From Macrolepiota albuminosa (Eukaryota; Basidiomycota; Agaricomycetes; Agaricales; Agaricaceae): DNA of 64,000 nucleotides. The stretch's first letter is position 1; each line of letters opens with the position of its first letter. Positions 33,051 through 43,762 of the stretch are shown here, piece by piece. The position numbers and the translations under genes are program-made. The stretch covers positions 1-64,000 of the forward strand of contig JAMWFC010000125.1 of NCBI GenBank assembly GCA_027475525.1. Direction: 5' to 3'. The notes under the pieces were generated by a model. It did not search any database and was not told where the DNA came from. It worked only from the letters and a program-made list of their open reading frames with translations.

Positions 33051-34925
33051 CAACAATCTCCTGGTGCAAAACCGCACCGATGGCATTGTTTCTCCACGCG
33101 ATTCAATGTCCACCACATCTGTACACCAGCAAGAATCTTCCCAATCTGCTCCTTCGACTACTTCAAACATTTACGTGCCCCGCTACAGACCTTATATTGC
33201 CTCGACAGATCCATCTACACATGACATCTACGCTCCTCGCCAACGAGAACATATCCAGCTGCACCACTCATCTACACAACACATCTACGCTCCTCGCCAA
33301 CGAGAACATATCCAGCTGCACCACTTCTCTCACTGCACAACTTCTGTTTCTCCTATCCCACGTCTTACACAGTCTGATCTTGTTTCTAACCCCTTCGAAC
33401 CTTGCGACATTTACACTCCTAAGTCCTCTACGGCAATCAAATCTGCAGATATTTACGTCCCTAAATCTACCATAAACAATCCAATCAAAAACCCGAGCAT
33501 TTACACTCCTCGCGACAGTTCCCATAACACAGCAAGCCATCATTCGCCAAACATCTACAGTCCTCCAAAATCGCATGACTCGGCTTGTTCTCATTCAGAC
33601 CAGCTTCACAATTCGTCAAACAACTTTCCCACTTCTTCTGATCCGCGCAATTTAGCCGTCTATTCGCTGCGTAACATTGCTCCGAGACCTCCAAATGCCA
33701 ACAACTCATATCAACCTTCTGAACTGCGACCTCTCGTACCAGCTGACCGACGTTTGATACTCTGGAGAACCCCACACGGTCTTCTCGCCGACAACACTTT
33801 ATCTGAGAAGCTTTCTCTTCCTGTGCGCACAAAAATATTCATGGGACTGCTATCTTCAGTTGAAGAAAAGACTCGCCAATGTTACGGTGCAGGCATTCTT
33901 CGATTTACCCAGTTTTGTGATGCCGAGCGTGTTCCCGAAAACTTACGTATGCCTGCGGATCCTACTCTGATTGCGGGTTTTGTCGCCAGCCATATCGCCG
34001 CCTGCTCAGCACAGTCAATCAAGCTTTGGATCAATGGTCTACGTCTTTGGCACTTATTCAATCGCGCAGAATGGCTGGGTGATGATCCTTTGGTTAAATC
34101 CCTCCAAACCTCCGCTGCTTCTCAGGGCATGGCTTTCAAGCGACCCCCCCGTCACCCTATTTCGCTGGATCATCTTCATATACTTCACGAATCCCTGGAC
34201 TTCACAATTCCACGCAGTTACGCAATTTGGGCTACCGCTCTCACTGCATTCTGGGGTTGCCGACGTCTGGGCGAACTTCTACCTTTATCTCACAAAAGTT
34301 TCGACTCCACTCGAAATATCACAATAAACTGTAATATTCGTCTCGCCCCTGTTCGCGACCGTTGTGCTATTACTATCCATATTCCATGGACTAAAACAAC
34401 CCGTTTTGTCGGTGCTGATTGTTCTCTAACACAAAGGGAAGATCTTTTCTGTCCTGTTCGCGCCCTCTCGGACCACCTTGCCATTAACCATCCGTCTGAC
34501 GGCTCACCTCTGTTTGCATTTCGTGATCCATCCTCTGTAAATTTTTCCCTCTCATTTCTCACTAAAGACTCGTTTATTTCGATAACCAAAAGTAGCTATC
34601 ACTCTAAATTTTTCGCTTTCGCATCTAATTTTCCTTTGCAGAAATATTTTCCACTAAAAACCTTGACTTTGTTCACGGACACAGCTATCGCATTGGTGGT
34701 TCCGTAAAACTTCTTTCTGATGGCGTGCCTCCGCATATAGTCATGAAACACGGTGGTTGGACCTCCCTTTGCTTCCTCATCTACTGGAGGAGACTGGATA
34801 CTATCGTTCCGAATGCGGTCGCTTCTGCTTGGGACTCTGCACGTCGTCGATTTGCTGAAGAACACAACCTTTCTAATGTCCTCACTACCAACTGGTCCGA
34901 TCTACTGAATATTTCTCTCTCTTAA
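33043..34925 (+). CDS. Ngaro tyrosine recombinase with IYxP-repeat N-terminus
   Basis: Two exons, 33043-34591 and 34642-34925, encode 610 residues (50-nt intron, donor GTAGCT, acceptor TTTGCAG). Residues 1-225 are low-complexity with seven IY[VATS]P motifs at about 43, 62, 81, 123, 137, 153 and 171, including a 57-bp exact-phase duplication coding IYAPRQREHIQLHH twice. The catalytic part follows: an SAM-like domain (KTRQCYGAGILRFTQFCDAE), Arg I in WGCRRLGELLPLS, HSYRIGG (HxxR), KHGGWTS (H) and FLIYWRR (nucleophilic Tyr). All catalytic residues are present. It would integrate the circular cDNA at the CTTAT core. The ATG lies within ATGTCTGA, overlapping the pol stop. Confidence 0.9.
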
Positions 34926-35119
34926 CTTGATTCACTGTATATCATAAACGTCTTTTCGCATAAAACTCTTTAAAATATTTCTTCATAAAAACTCTATATG
35001 TATATTACAACTCAAGATGTATTTTATAACAAATTCTTTTTGTCTTGGTTTCCATCTCTTTAATGGCACAGCTCTGGTGGGTAGGCGCGGCCGAGGTTGA
35101 GCTGCGCCTGATCGGGGAA

Positions 35120-35223
35120 TCCGCCGCGCCTGCTGTTTCTGCGTACGGAACTCCCGTTCCTACCACCAAAAATCTTCTGCACATATCTTCCGTTTTCCTA
35201 CGTCCTCCCTAACCCAGCCTTAT
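35120..35223 (+). repeat. Ngaro split direct repeat B1
   Basis: 104 bp from TCCGCCGCGCC to CCCAGCCTTAT, identical to B2. The last five bases CTTAT are shared with the start of A2. Confidence 0.93.
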
Positions 35224-35379
35224 TGGAAGCTGTGCTACGTGCTTGCCGGCTAGCCCAGCGTGAGATAAGGCGGGTGACTCGCGCGGACGGTGATTCTTCC
35301 TTTTTAGGATGTATCTACTATTATGTACGAAGTGAAACTAGTTGTGTTTCATTTCTCACTTCTATCATATTCGCGATAA
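35219..35379 (+). repeat. Ngaro split direct repeat A2
   Basis: Internal copy of A1 (offset 6181 bp), identical across 161 bp. Confidence 0.93.
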
Positions 35380-35471
35380 CCCACCCACCCTCCCATTATT
35401 TCATACTTTTCACGGTTGACATACTACATTGCGTTATACTACATTACGCTGAACAGTGAGCCCACCCACCC

Positions 35472-35575
35472 TCCGCCGCGCCTGCTGTTTCTGCGTACGG
35501 AACTCCCGTTCCTACCACCAAAAATCTTCTGCACATATCTTCCGTTTTCCTACGTCCTCCCTAACCCAGCCTTAT
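35472..35575 (+). repeat. Ngaro split direct repeat B2
   Basis: Copy of B1 (offset 352 bp). It ends at CTTAT, after which the flanking gene fragment begins. Confidence 0.93.
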
Positions 35576-35789
35576 CTCGATGTGACAAGCATATCATCTG
35601 CATTCCCCCACGCATCTTCCTCCCCTGTCCCTGTCGTGGACGCACCCCCTTCTCCCGCTCAGTCTCTCCAAGTCTCAGATCCACCAGCCCATGATCCTGC
35701 ATGTACAGTTCCCACCGCACACTGTGCATCCGTCTCCTCATCCAAATAAAATTCTTTCTCTGGCCCAACACTGCCTCCCTCTCCAAACC

Positions 35790-36215
35790 CAAGCATCGAC
35801 GTACATGCTTACCTATACCCACTTTCCTTCTCCGTTGCTCTGCTGACACCCACAAGAACAGCCGCACACCCTGCGGTTGACGTGTTGCTCGCTCATCGGA
35901 ACCTCTGATGGGTAAGCCACCAGCGCACACCAAACAGATCAAGACATAACGCAAAGAACCCGACAAGCAGAGTGAGCACGATCACGCCTACAGAGAGATG
36001 TCTGCCAAGGCTGGATGTCACCTGCGCCGGAAGAGTCGGTTGTCGTGGTGATTGTGTCTTGATTTGTTTGATGGCTTGTTCTAATGCCTTTTCTCCTGTT
36101 ATAAAGCATTAATTGAAATACATCTTCCAGGTACTTACCAAGAGCTCACACTCATCTCCCAGTGCCAACTGACTCATGTGGAAGCATCAGAATGGGGTGT
36201 CGAGGGAACCAGACG
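35790..36215 (-). pseudogene. C-terminal exons of an unknown transmembrane protein, copy 2
   Basis: An exon ending GDECELL, a GTAAGT donor, an acceptor before GEKALEQAIKQIKTQ, then a hydrophobic helix VGVIVLTLLVGFFALCLDLF and tail WWLTHQRFR with stop at 35893. This copy keeps the frame that copy 1 (7940-8225) has lost. Upstream exons are absent, so it is still a fragment. The product is probably tail-anchored or single-pass. Confidence 0.5.
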
Positions 36216-37130
36216 CATTGTTTTAGAGCACAAGGTGTCTGGGTCAGGTCATCCTCAATCTAGTATTGTGGTTATGAGTCTCGATGTATTCAGTGTGGCT
36301 GATTAAGAGGTGTACAGAAGCGCTTGATTACTTGAAAAGAACCGTTCTGGTTAGACACAACAAAGATTTTGGTTTTGCTTCTAAGTATCCCTCGGGATTC
36401 AAGTCGATGAGAATGGAAGGGTATTTCAAGGGAATTTTGTTGTTTTGGGACTATAGGTCTGCTTTCTCAATTGGATATGGACCCACACAAGATGTATCCC
36501 TCAGACTACTTGTTGAGTTGGTCTCAGCAAGACGACGGAAAGAGCCTCAGGAATGTGAAATGCCAGTAAAGTCCATGCCTTCGAAGTTGCTGGAAGTAGA
36601 TGCTTCACACAGTCCTTACTGGCGTCTCCACGCCAGAGGTGGAAGGAAGCGTTGAAATGAGTGTTGCTCTTGCCTTGATGTGACATTATTGTGGCGTCAT
36701 TGGAGATGGAAGATAGGAAATTATTTGGCCAATTGGTTTATGAGCGACCCTCGTGGATTCAATTTTGAGTGCGCAGTTAATATACTTGGTCTGCTTCTGA
36801 CGGGCCTGAATTTCATTATGATTGCCCATTTTACTCAGAATGATATGGACGCCTATGAGCTTGCCACACTTTCTCACTTGACTCGGCCCGGTCATATAAT
36901 ACTCCAAGGACCTGCCTTGATTTTCCGATATGAAACAAAGAACCTCATTAGACTACAAGGGAAAGTACAACCAACAGGGCCATGGGAATAATAAACGTCC
37001 TTTTTAATACACTCCACATTTTATGTCAGCATAAACCCGCTAAAATCCAGAAGCGAATCGTCAAGCGACATCTTGTGCACCACGAGCGCCTCGACAATGA
37101 CCCAAACCCACGTTCAACCACTACTCACGC
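36216..37130. other. Unassigned region with open frames
   Basis: Plus-strand frames at 36284-36655 and 36680-36991 are open. The second contains a hydrophobic run (CAVNILGLLLTGLNFIMIAH) that could be a membrane helix. No family was recognised, and the opposite strand is open too. Confidence 0.25.
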
Positions 37131-37139
37131 GACCCTGCC

Positions 37140-37578
37140 GCAAAGCCTCTCACTCGTCGACAAGCACGCGACCACAAACGTGAGGGTAAACGACGTGCAC
37201 ATATTGCATATGCTACATCTGGCACAATCTCCCCTACTGCCCCCTCTTCTGACACCTCATTCCCCTCCCCATCTCCTTCCCCCGGCCCTATACCTTTCAC
37301 CGGTGACGAACACACACACGACACCACCCCCGAAGAAACTTCCACTCTCGTCTCGGACCTCGCAGCGCCCCGCATATCACTCGACGACTCACCCAACACC
37401 CAACAATTTGTCAACAAGTCTGACGACACATTCCTTTCTGGTCCAGTCGGCGATGACCAAGGAGATGAAGATGTATTTGTATCTCCATCTGCGACGGCCA
37501 TACACACTAATGTGGCTCCTGACCTGCCTCAAGGTCACAGGAGCCGGCTGAAGTGGATACGTCATTGGTTATGTGTTT
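37140..37578 (+). pseudogene. Likely inverted continuation of the GTPBP1-like gene
   Basis: A 145-codon open frame reads ARDHKREGKRRAHIAYATS followed by an acidic Ser/Thr/Pro-rich stretch ending DEDVFVSPSATAIHTN. Its basic-then-acidic character is what I would expect between the N-terminal and GTPase domains of the fungal GTPBP1-like protein whose N-terminus lies on the opposite strand at 37545-38370. The two meet at about 37545. If correct, an inversion split one gene. Confidence 0.4.
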
Positions 37579-38370
37579 GATCTTCTTGAGATGCTTGGTT
37601 TTGGTGGGCCCGACGTAGTGGGCGTTGCCGTGGAGTTGCATGCGGGCACGCATGGGACGCGGCTTGACTACGGAGGCGATCTCGAGGTCGATGACGATGG
37701 AGGATGGAGGGACCTCGGGGTCCATTGGGAAAACAGGGGCTGGGGAAGACGCACGGGGTCTACCGTCTTCGTCGAGGACGATGGTGGATGCCATGGCGTC
37801 ATAGTCTTTGTTGATGTTGAAATCTGTCGTAGATGTCGACTGCGACGTCTCAGTAGATGCACAGGTGGCAGAGTCACTTTCAGAACCTGGACGGGCGAGA
37901 CGGCATTTACGCTGCCTATTCCATTTGTTAGTTTGGGATGCAGCGAGTCCGGCCATCGCTGCGGGGACTTCGATCTCTTTGACGACGATGACACTGGCGC
38001 CAATCTCGCTGGCCATCATCTCAAGCGTCTCTAGACTCTGTTTGAGCTCTGCACAAGGGAGGCTGACGAGTGCACCGGAGTCAGTGACACTGAGCTCATA
38101 ATATGCTTGTCCGCCACCCTCGAGAAGACGCCATTTGAGCTGGGTGACGAGGCCAGCAAATCAGGCGGGAGAGGGCGAGAGAAGCTGGAGCTTGTACTCG
38201 ACGTTGCCCTCCTTGTTCTCGGGGACGAGCCGGGGGAGATTGTTTTGGGAGCGATGAGTGAGGGATGTGGAGGGCTCGGGCAGGGTGGCGATGAGAGAGT
38301 CCCAGGGGCTGGGAACACGCGGGCTTTCAGATTCTGACTCTCTAAGCTGGTAGTTTATAGAGATATTCAA
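37507..38370 (-). pseudogene. N-terminus of a GTPBP1/2-like translational GTPase
   Basis: The minus-strand reading is PRLVPENKEGNVEYKLQLLS, FARLVTQLKWRLLEGGGQAY, YELSVTDSG, LETLEMMASEIGASVIVVKE, then Ser-rich linker and SSIVIDLEIASVVKPRPMRA. This is the conserved N-terminal domain of fungal GTPBP1/2-type proteins, relatives of EF1A/eRF3. The GTPase domain with its P-loop is not present: the frame ends at 37507, where the neighbouring plus-strand frame begins to look like the missing continuation. One frame change separates 38031-38318 from the rest. Confidence 0.68.
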
Positions 38371-38469
38371 GGGATCATGGCACGTTGTCGTCTTACAATC
38401 GATCCATAGGTCGTGGTTAATGTAACAGTGTCAAATATCAATAGACCTTAGCCTTCTTCTCCTACACAA

Positions 38470-38893
38470 ATGACAATACCAGCACCTCCCGCAGAACCAT
38501 TGTATTTGCCATTTGTCTCGTCTTTACGAAGCCCTGAACTATGTCCATCACACATGGCAACCAGCCGCCCAGACACCTCGCCCAGCTCACCCATTTCATC
38601 GATGTCGGTAGAGCGGTTCCCTTGTGAGAAGTGCGGAAAACCCTTCTCTCGGTCCCACAACCGCAAGCGCCCACCATGAGACCCAACAACTTTCATCACC
38701 CGTAATCCACCGTTGTCTTTATTGCAAGAAGGAGTTTAGCAGGTACGTCAAAGCTATGTGTCTGTTATTATCTTTCTCACAGTTAATTCGTCATTTTTTC
38801 TATTCTTGTTCGCCTTCTATTTGTATTCGCAGAGCCGACTCCCTGAAACGACACGGTGATGGAGATGCCTTCTTAAAGACTGTCAGGGACTGA
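38470..38893 (+). pseudogene. N-terminal fragment of a C2H2 transcription factor
   Basis: From an ATG at 38470 (MTIPAPPAEPLYLPF) the frame reaches FPCEKCGKPFSRSHNRKR, whose first finger loses its terminal His through a frameshift. A second finger HRCLYCKKEFSR is split by an intron (GTACGT donor at about 38740) from ADSLKRHGDG at about 38830. Two adjacent C2H2 fingers followed by a Fungal_trans domain are typical of one class of fungal regulators. No such domain follows here on this strand. Confidence 0.6.
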
Positions 38894-39138
38894 GCGGCAT
38901 GTCATCTGCTCGAGCTCCGGTTTCCTGTGGTTTGATAGATCAATCAACTGGATACCAGTCCCTTCATAGTATCAACTATCAGGCAAGAACATCATGATTT
39001 ATGATCAAAAGCTCTAGATATATGAATATTCTACATTCTATAAACTCCATAGTGCTAATTCAAAGTGCTCCGGCGAAATCTATCAATTTTCCTTCTAATT
39101 CGACACTGCATTTGCATTCGGTTTTTAATTTCCTCCGT

Positions 39139-40901
39139 TCATCTTGACAAGCATAACGATACCTGAGCAAGCCAGTAAAAGGGCAGCGCGTTTGTAATGA
39201 AGGGAGGTTCCTCAGATTGTTCGACGGAGATTGACTCGGGGTTCCCTAACCACGTTTGTAGCCAGTTGTGCAACGCTCTTTCGACGGCAAATGAATTGAT
39301 GTAGATATCACAAGCTGCTGCTCCTGAGGGATCAGTCACTGGTGTTGGAATGAGGGACGGGACGGAGGCATCATTAGAGGAGGCCCCATTGTGCGAGGCG
39401 TAAATATTCCGTACGATGGTGTGTATTAGAATGAAATGTGCAAAGGGGTTGAACAGCACTGTAACGGTGGAAAGACGAGTATCGCTTAGGATTACGAGGG
39501 CAGTCTGCATAGGGAACCCCATGAGTCTCAGAGTACCTACTCCATAGGGAGAAGATATTTGAGAAGCGCTCAACCAGCCAGTGGCATCAGGAGCGCTCCA
39601 TAGATTGTCATCGCAGGGTAGACATATATCTAGCTCAGACGGCTGAAACGACGAGGATATTGTAAAGTACATGCAATGGCAGCAGTCATGAAGATACGAT
39701 AAGAATAATACCCTAAGAAATGTCAGTAAAAACATTGAGTAGAGGATGTATTACCAAAAATATCGTACCTTTTGATCATCTCATAATTCGCCCACTCCCG
39801 CCAAGCAACATCCAGAAGCTGCATGCCAGTTGGATCTGAAGGCATCCAAAGATTGACTCGTGATATCACGTCTGTACGACGAATCATCTATATTAAGGAA
39901 TCAATGAAACGTAAGAAAATCGTCGAGAAAAACGCACCATTACGAGCATACTGTGGTAAACGTTGGACAATATCCGTTGGCCCGCATTCTTATGGAAGAG
40001 TCCAATTGTTCAGAGGAGTACGAGAATGAGCAGGAGGTGGTTTTGTTCACGGGCAGTGATAGACGGTTTAGTCTATTTAGGAACATAATGTCAGTCTTGA
40101 CAGTTGGACCAGCTAAAGTATTCACAAAGTCTGAAACGAGCGCGTCCCGAGTCAATGATAAAATCCCATCTATAGTAGAAGTAGTCGATGCTGTCGTCCT
40201 GATGAACAGCGTACCGCATGCCTGCATAGCACGCACAAGAAGGAGTGGCTTATCTTCCATTGTCCACGTCGAAGCATGCATGAGGAGAATATGTTTACAA
40301 AATTCGGAACAAATAGATTGACTGTGCATTACGCCATCAATGACATCTCTCACCTGAACACGAAAACCTACGGTCTAGATCCAAATCCGCGGAAGACAGA
40401 GCCTGCACAGTAAGATCGGTGAACACATTGAACTGCGTCTCAATGCTCAATGGCTGATGCGCGGACGGCTGCAGCGATGTATCAAATATGTCCGCCTGTC
40501 GATTCAGACGCATGGCTGTAATGAATCCGTGGTCTTCGGCGATCATAGAGTCACCGATGTCGGGGACTAATTCGCTGCCTTCAGTTCAGAAGTCTTTCAT
40601 GGGTGGTATCTAATGAACAAACCGCCGCCGGATTGATGTACAGCTTGGTGGAGAAATCTATCAGCGGGTACGAGTTGAAAGCAAGGACGTCGAAGGATAT
40701 GTCAAATCCTGTCGTTATATCAAGCTGTGTTGGAAGGATATCAGGCTGCGGAGATATTGCGACGAGGACATTGACGAGGAGCCCGCAGACACTGAAAGAG
40801 ACGGTACAAGAGAAAAGAGTCCATGGAGCTCTCTGGGGTGAGTGGAAGAAACAAAGATGACAGATCCAATAGGGTCTCACAAAGCGAATCACAGATTCCA
40901 T
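39139..40901 (-). pseudogene. Fungal_trans-domain transcription factor, zinc fingers missing
   Basis: Minus-strand pieces in order: DITTGFDISFDVLAFNSYPL (about 40690), SMIAEDHGFITAM, ICSEFCKHILLMHASTWTME then LLLVRAMQACGTLF and LTRDALVSDFV (about 40300-40120), NLWMPSDPTGMQLLDVAWRE WANYE (about 39840-39790), then VLFLSYLHDCCHCMYFTISS and DICLPCDDNLWSAPDATGWL (about 39710-39590). This is the PF04082-type middle homology region of fungal regulators. Short introns explain most frame changes. No DNA-binding fingers lie upstream, where the sequence instead turns into the opposite-strand paralogue at 41430. Probably truncated. Confidence 0.7.
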
Positions 40902-41429
40902 CTAGCCGACTGAACTTAACGCCTCACGTCACCTCTACCCCGCGCATCCATACATGTTATTACACTACTGTGGCAAACACAACTCGGGTTATTTCACCAC
41001 AAACTCAAGTCCTAACACAAATACTTGTGTCTCCGAAGCTGTTCATGTCGGTTTATGTCAAGTCTGATGCAATTGCAGTCCAAACACTTTGACCATGATG
41101 ATCCTGGTTTTCCGAGGGCTGCTTCATACCATTCGCCTCAGAATAGATATCAATCAGGTCTCGTTATTCTCGAATGGCAGCAGGACACAAAACTTACTGA
41201 GAGGTTCACCATATCCTTACTTAAAACAACAGGTCTTTATAACATCCTGGGAACACAATCTTCTCATTATAAAAAGCCACCCTCACCTGCGATGAACTTA
41301 CAGTTCTCTGACCAAATTTCAGTGTCTCCGGTCGATCTGAAAGCTAACGGTGAGATGAGTAGGATGAGAAACCACAGAGGTAGAACTTCACAGAGGGAAT
41401 GTAGCTTTGGTTTAACCTGAATGACGATA

Positions 41430-42333
41430 GGTAATATGCCTTTGTTGCCACAGACAAAGTGTTGTCATTTGTGCCCCGTAAAATTCACCAGGGCAACGCA
41501 TTTGAACCAACATATTCGCTTTCGTATGCCCTTACCTTGTCATTTTCGCGTGTTATGGCTGAAATTGAAGTTTAGACACAAACGAGAAGGCAACATCGTT
41601 GGTAACGTGAGTAGTGTCTCGAGAATTCTGATGTCAACGGTATGATATTATGTCTAGATATGCCAGGCAGAGTTTACGAGTAGTCATCTACTCACAAGAC
41701 ATAAATGGACATGCGGCGACTTGTAGGTCTTTTCTTGCAAATGCGTGACCGAAATATCATCACAAGACAAACGCAAACAGATCCAGCCTGCCAGGTACGT
41801 TTTAATTTCTATCGCGGAACGTCTTTCTAAGCTCATACTCACGATGAGGCATGCTGGAATACTCTTGCTCAAAGTGTGCTTTCATGTGGCCCGTGAATAT
41901 GTATATCTTCATCAATGACCCCGAAGTTGCACGGAACAAGAAGCTGGCTTCATCCAACCGCAGACTTCCCGCCTCTGCTCCCTCCTCTGCCTTCACAGGA
42001 AGCGTCGTACTCTTGTCAGCCTCTACCTCGAGTTCTTATTCGGACTCTGCAACAGATACCCTATCTATCATATCTGTCATTTGTTTTTTCCACTCACTAC
42101 AGAGACCTCCATGGGCTCCCCATTTTCTCTCGTTCTGTCTCTTTCGGTGTCTCCAGGCTCCTCATCAATGTCCTCATCCTAATCATCCCCGCGGCCTGAT
42201 ATCCTTCCAATACAGCCTGATATAACGACAGCATTTGATATATCCTTCGACGCCCTCGCTTTCAACTCGTACCCGCTGAACCGTGAAAGACTTCTAGTTC
42301 CAAGGCAGCGAATTAGTCCCCGACATCAGCGAC
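41430..42333 (+). pseudogene. Paralogous C2H2 transcription factor, N-terminal half
   Basis: First finger CHLCPVKFTRATHLNQHIR (41460-41520), second finger CQAEFTSSHLLTRHKWTCGD (about 41660-41725), a Ser-rich linker, then FDISFDALAFNSYPL (about 42235-42280) and the DNA string AGGCAGCGAATTAGTCCCC. The last 250-350 bp are homologous to 40900-40546 of the opposite strand gene. The frame is interrupted several times and stops before the Fungal_trans domain, so it is inactive. Confidence 0.6.
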
Positions 42334-42517
42334 TCTGCTTAGACAAAAAGAGTGAGAAGATTCCAAGGTGTACCTTGCATTTCTTGACCTCATTTCAACG
42401 CTCAATTAAAAAAGGAAGATATCTACCCAAGGAGGGTCATGTGAATATACATTCATTTGTAATCAATATTGACCTATACAGGCAAAGTATGGGTAAAAAA
42501 AGAACGTATGTCAGACC

Positions 42518-42990
42518 ATGACATCATCACCGTTTCCAAGGTCGACAATGATTGCTCACATTGTCACACTTCCTTTAGATGCACCACCGGCACGTTATTG
42601 TAATCCACACAGAATTGGTTGTAGAGAGGGCGTGTGTAACCCAGCGGCTGAAGCGCAAACTGAGGCCGCCACTGGCAGCAAAATGGATATCGACAACAAT
42701 CTGAAGAAGTTGACGTGTGGGCTCAACGGGACAGAAGAGCGATCAAAAACAAGCACACCTCGTTATGACACCAAAATTTTGACGTTGTCCTTGGAACCTG
42801 ATAAGATGGTGGAGTTTGTTCAGCGTGTTCTGTAAGTGCATATCAATTGTTGGTTTAACTGATGTCTGGCGAATGACGTACCTTGGTATCGCCAGGCTTG
42901 TAACCTACAACGAGCAAGATGAACATGAAGATACAATTTTCATAGATTATGTACGCGTATATACCGCCTTGTAGACGATGACATCTTATT
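42518..42990 (+). CDS. Hypothetical two-exon fragment
   Basis: An open frame of 105 codons from 42518 ends ILTLSLEPDKMVEFVQRVL at a GTAAGTG donor (42833). After an acceptor CGCCAG at 42897 the reading LVTYNEQDEHEDTIFIDY can continue. I do not recognise it, and it may be another decayed gene. Confidence 0.3.
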
Positions 42991-43760
42991 CAGCCTTGTG
43001 CTCCAAGTTTCTGTCGAGACACCATTCTGGATAGGCGGGAGGGCAACAAAGGTATAAATCAGGGGTCAGCCATCCAGTCTTACCATCAGGTTGTAGGTAG
43101 GTAGTCAGGACTGGAGCCGTTTTCTGTAGGTTCTATGATACATCCCTCGGTCACTGAGTCATGTGGTTTGCTAGTGTTGGTGCATTGTCTTTTTGAACAC
43201 GATCAGTCTACGGATTTCGAGAATCACTAATAGGAAAAATACCTTGGATTTGGCGTCCTTCAAGTTTATAATACTCCGGGGGAGGGGGGGGGGGGCAGTG
43301 ACACGTAACCACCCATACAACCTACTACGAGAAAGATTCCAATTTTGTGACTCCTGGTTGAATGGTGGTTAACCGTGTTTTTCAACAGCTGCATTAGTAA
43401 CTGATTCTGAGAAGTTGTCGATTTGGACTATATCTCAATCGTTAGATCCATATATATACCTTTTTCTAATTATTACAAGGGCACTAATTTATGTATACAA
43501 ATATCATCTTTCGGTTCGCCCGGATTGTTGCCAAGTCCTCATCAGTGAGCCTAGTATGTGTTGTTAGATATCTCTCTACACCTCCAAATATATCCCTACA
43601 AAAGATAGTTCACAAGGAGATAGATATACAGTACCTGAACCGAGTTGAACAACGTCACTGATTGTACCAGTGTAAAGCTTCTCAACAGTTTCTGGTGGGT
43701 TGAGGGATTCCTAGTACATTAATTATTTAAGTGGTTCTACTCCCTTTTTGATCTTCTGAC
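42991..43760. other. Unassigned, with a G12 homopolymer at 43284-43295
   Basis: No clear gene is present. On the minus strand a short exon-like string LNPPETVEKLYTGTISDVVQ lies at about 43710-43640 and LTDEDLATIRANRKMI at about 43545-43500. They might belong to one decayed gene or to the end of the neighbouring synthetase, but I cannot place them. Confidence 0.25.
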
Positions 43761-43762
43761 TT

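Larger units (their letters stand above)
29038..35575 (+). mobile_element. Ngaro-type tyrosine-recombinase retrotransposon, apparently complete
   Basis: The layout is A1 (29038-29198), gag-like ORF, RT-RNase H ORF, tyrosine recombinase ORF, then B1 (35120-35223), A2 (35219-35379), B2 (35472-35575). This A1 / B1-A2-B2 arrangement of split direct repeats defines Ngaro-like elements, as opposed to LTR or DIRS inverted-repeat types. A1 and A2 are identical over 161 bp, and B1 and B2 over 104 bp. The pentanucleotide CTTAT occurs at the start of A1, at the B1-A2 junction and at the end of B2, as expected for the recombination core. No target-site duplication is expected or seen. All ORFs are open, so the element is young and perhaps active. 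It lies 3' of the Dsk2 pseudogene. Confidence 0.92.

Noticed and set aside
33224..33330. 57-bp direct duplication as an eighth assembly duplication
   Set aside because: Period is 57 bp (19 codons), in frame, and fits the natural IYxP repeat array. It is unlike the 77-bp class.
29038..35575. DIRS1-type or Starship/Crypton element
   Set aside because: DIRS has inverted terminal repeats plus an internal complementary region; here repeats are split direct. Cryptons and Starships lack RT and RNase H, which are clearly present.
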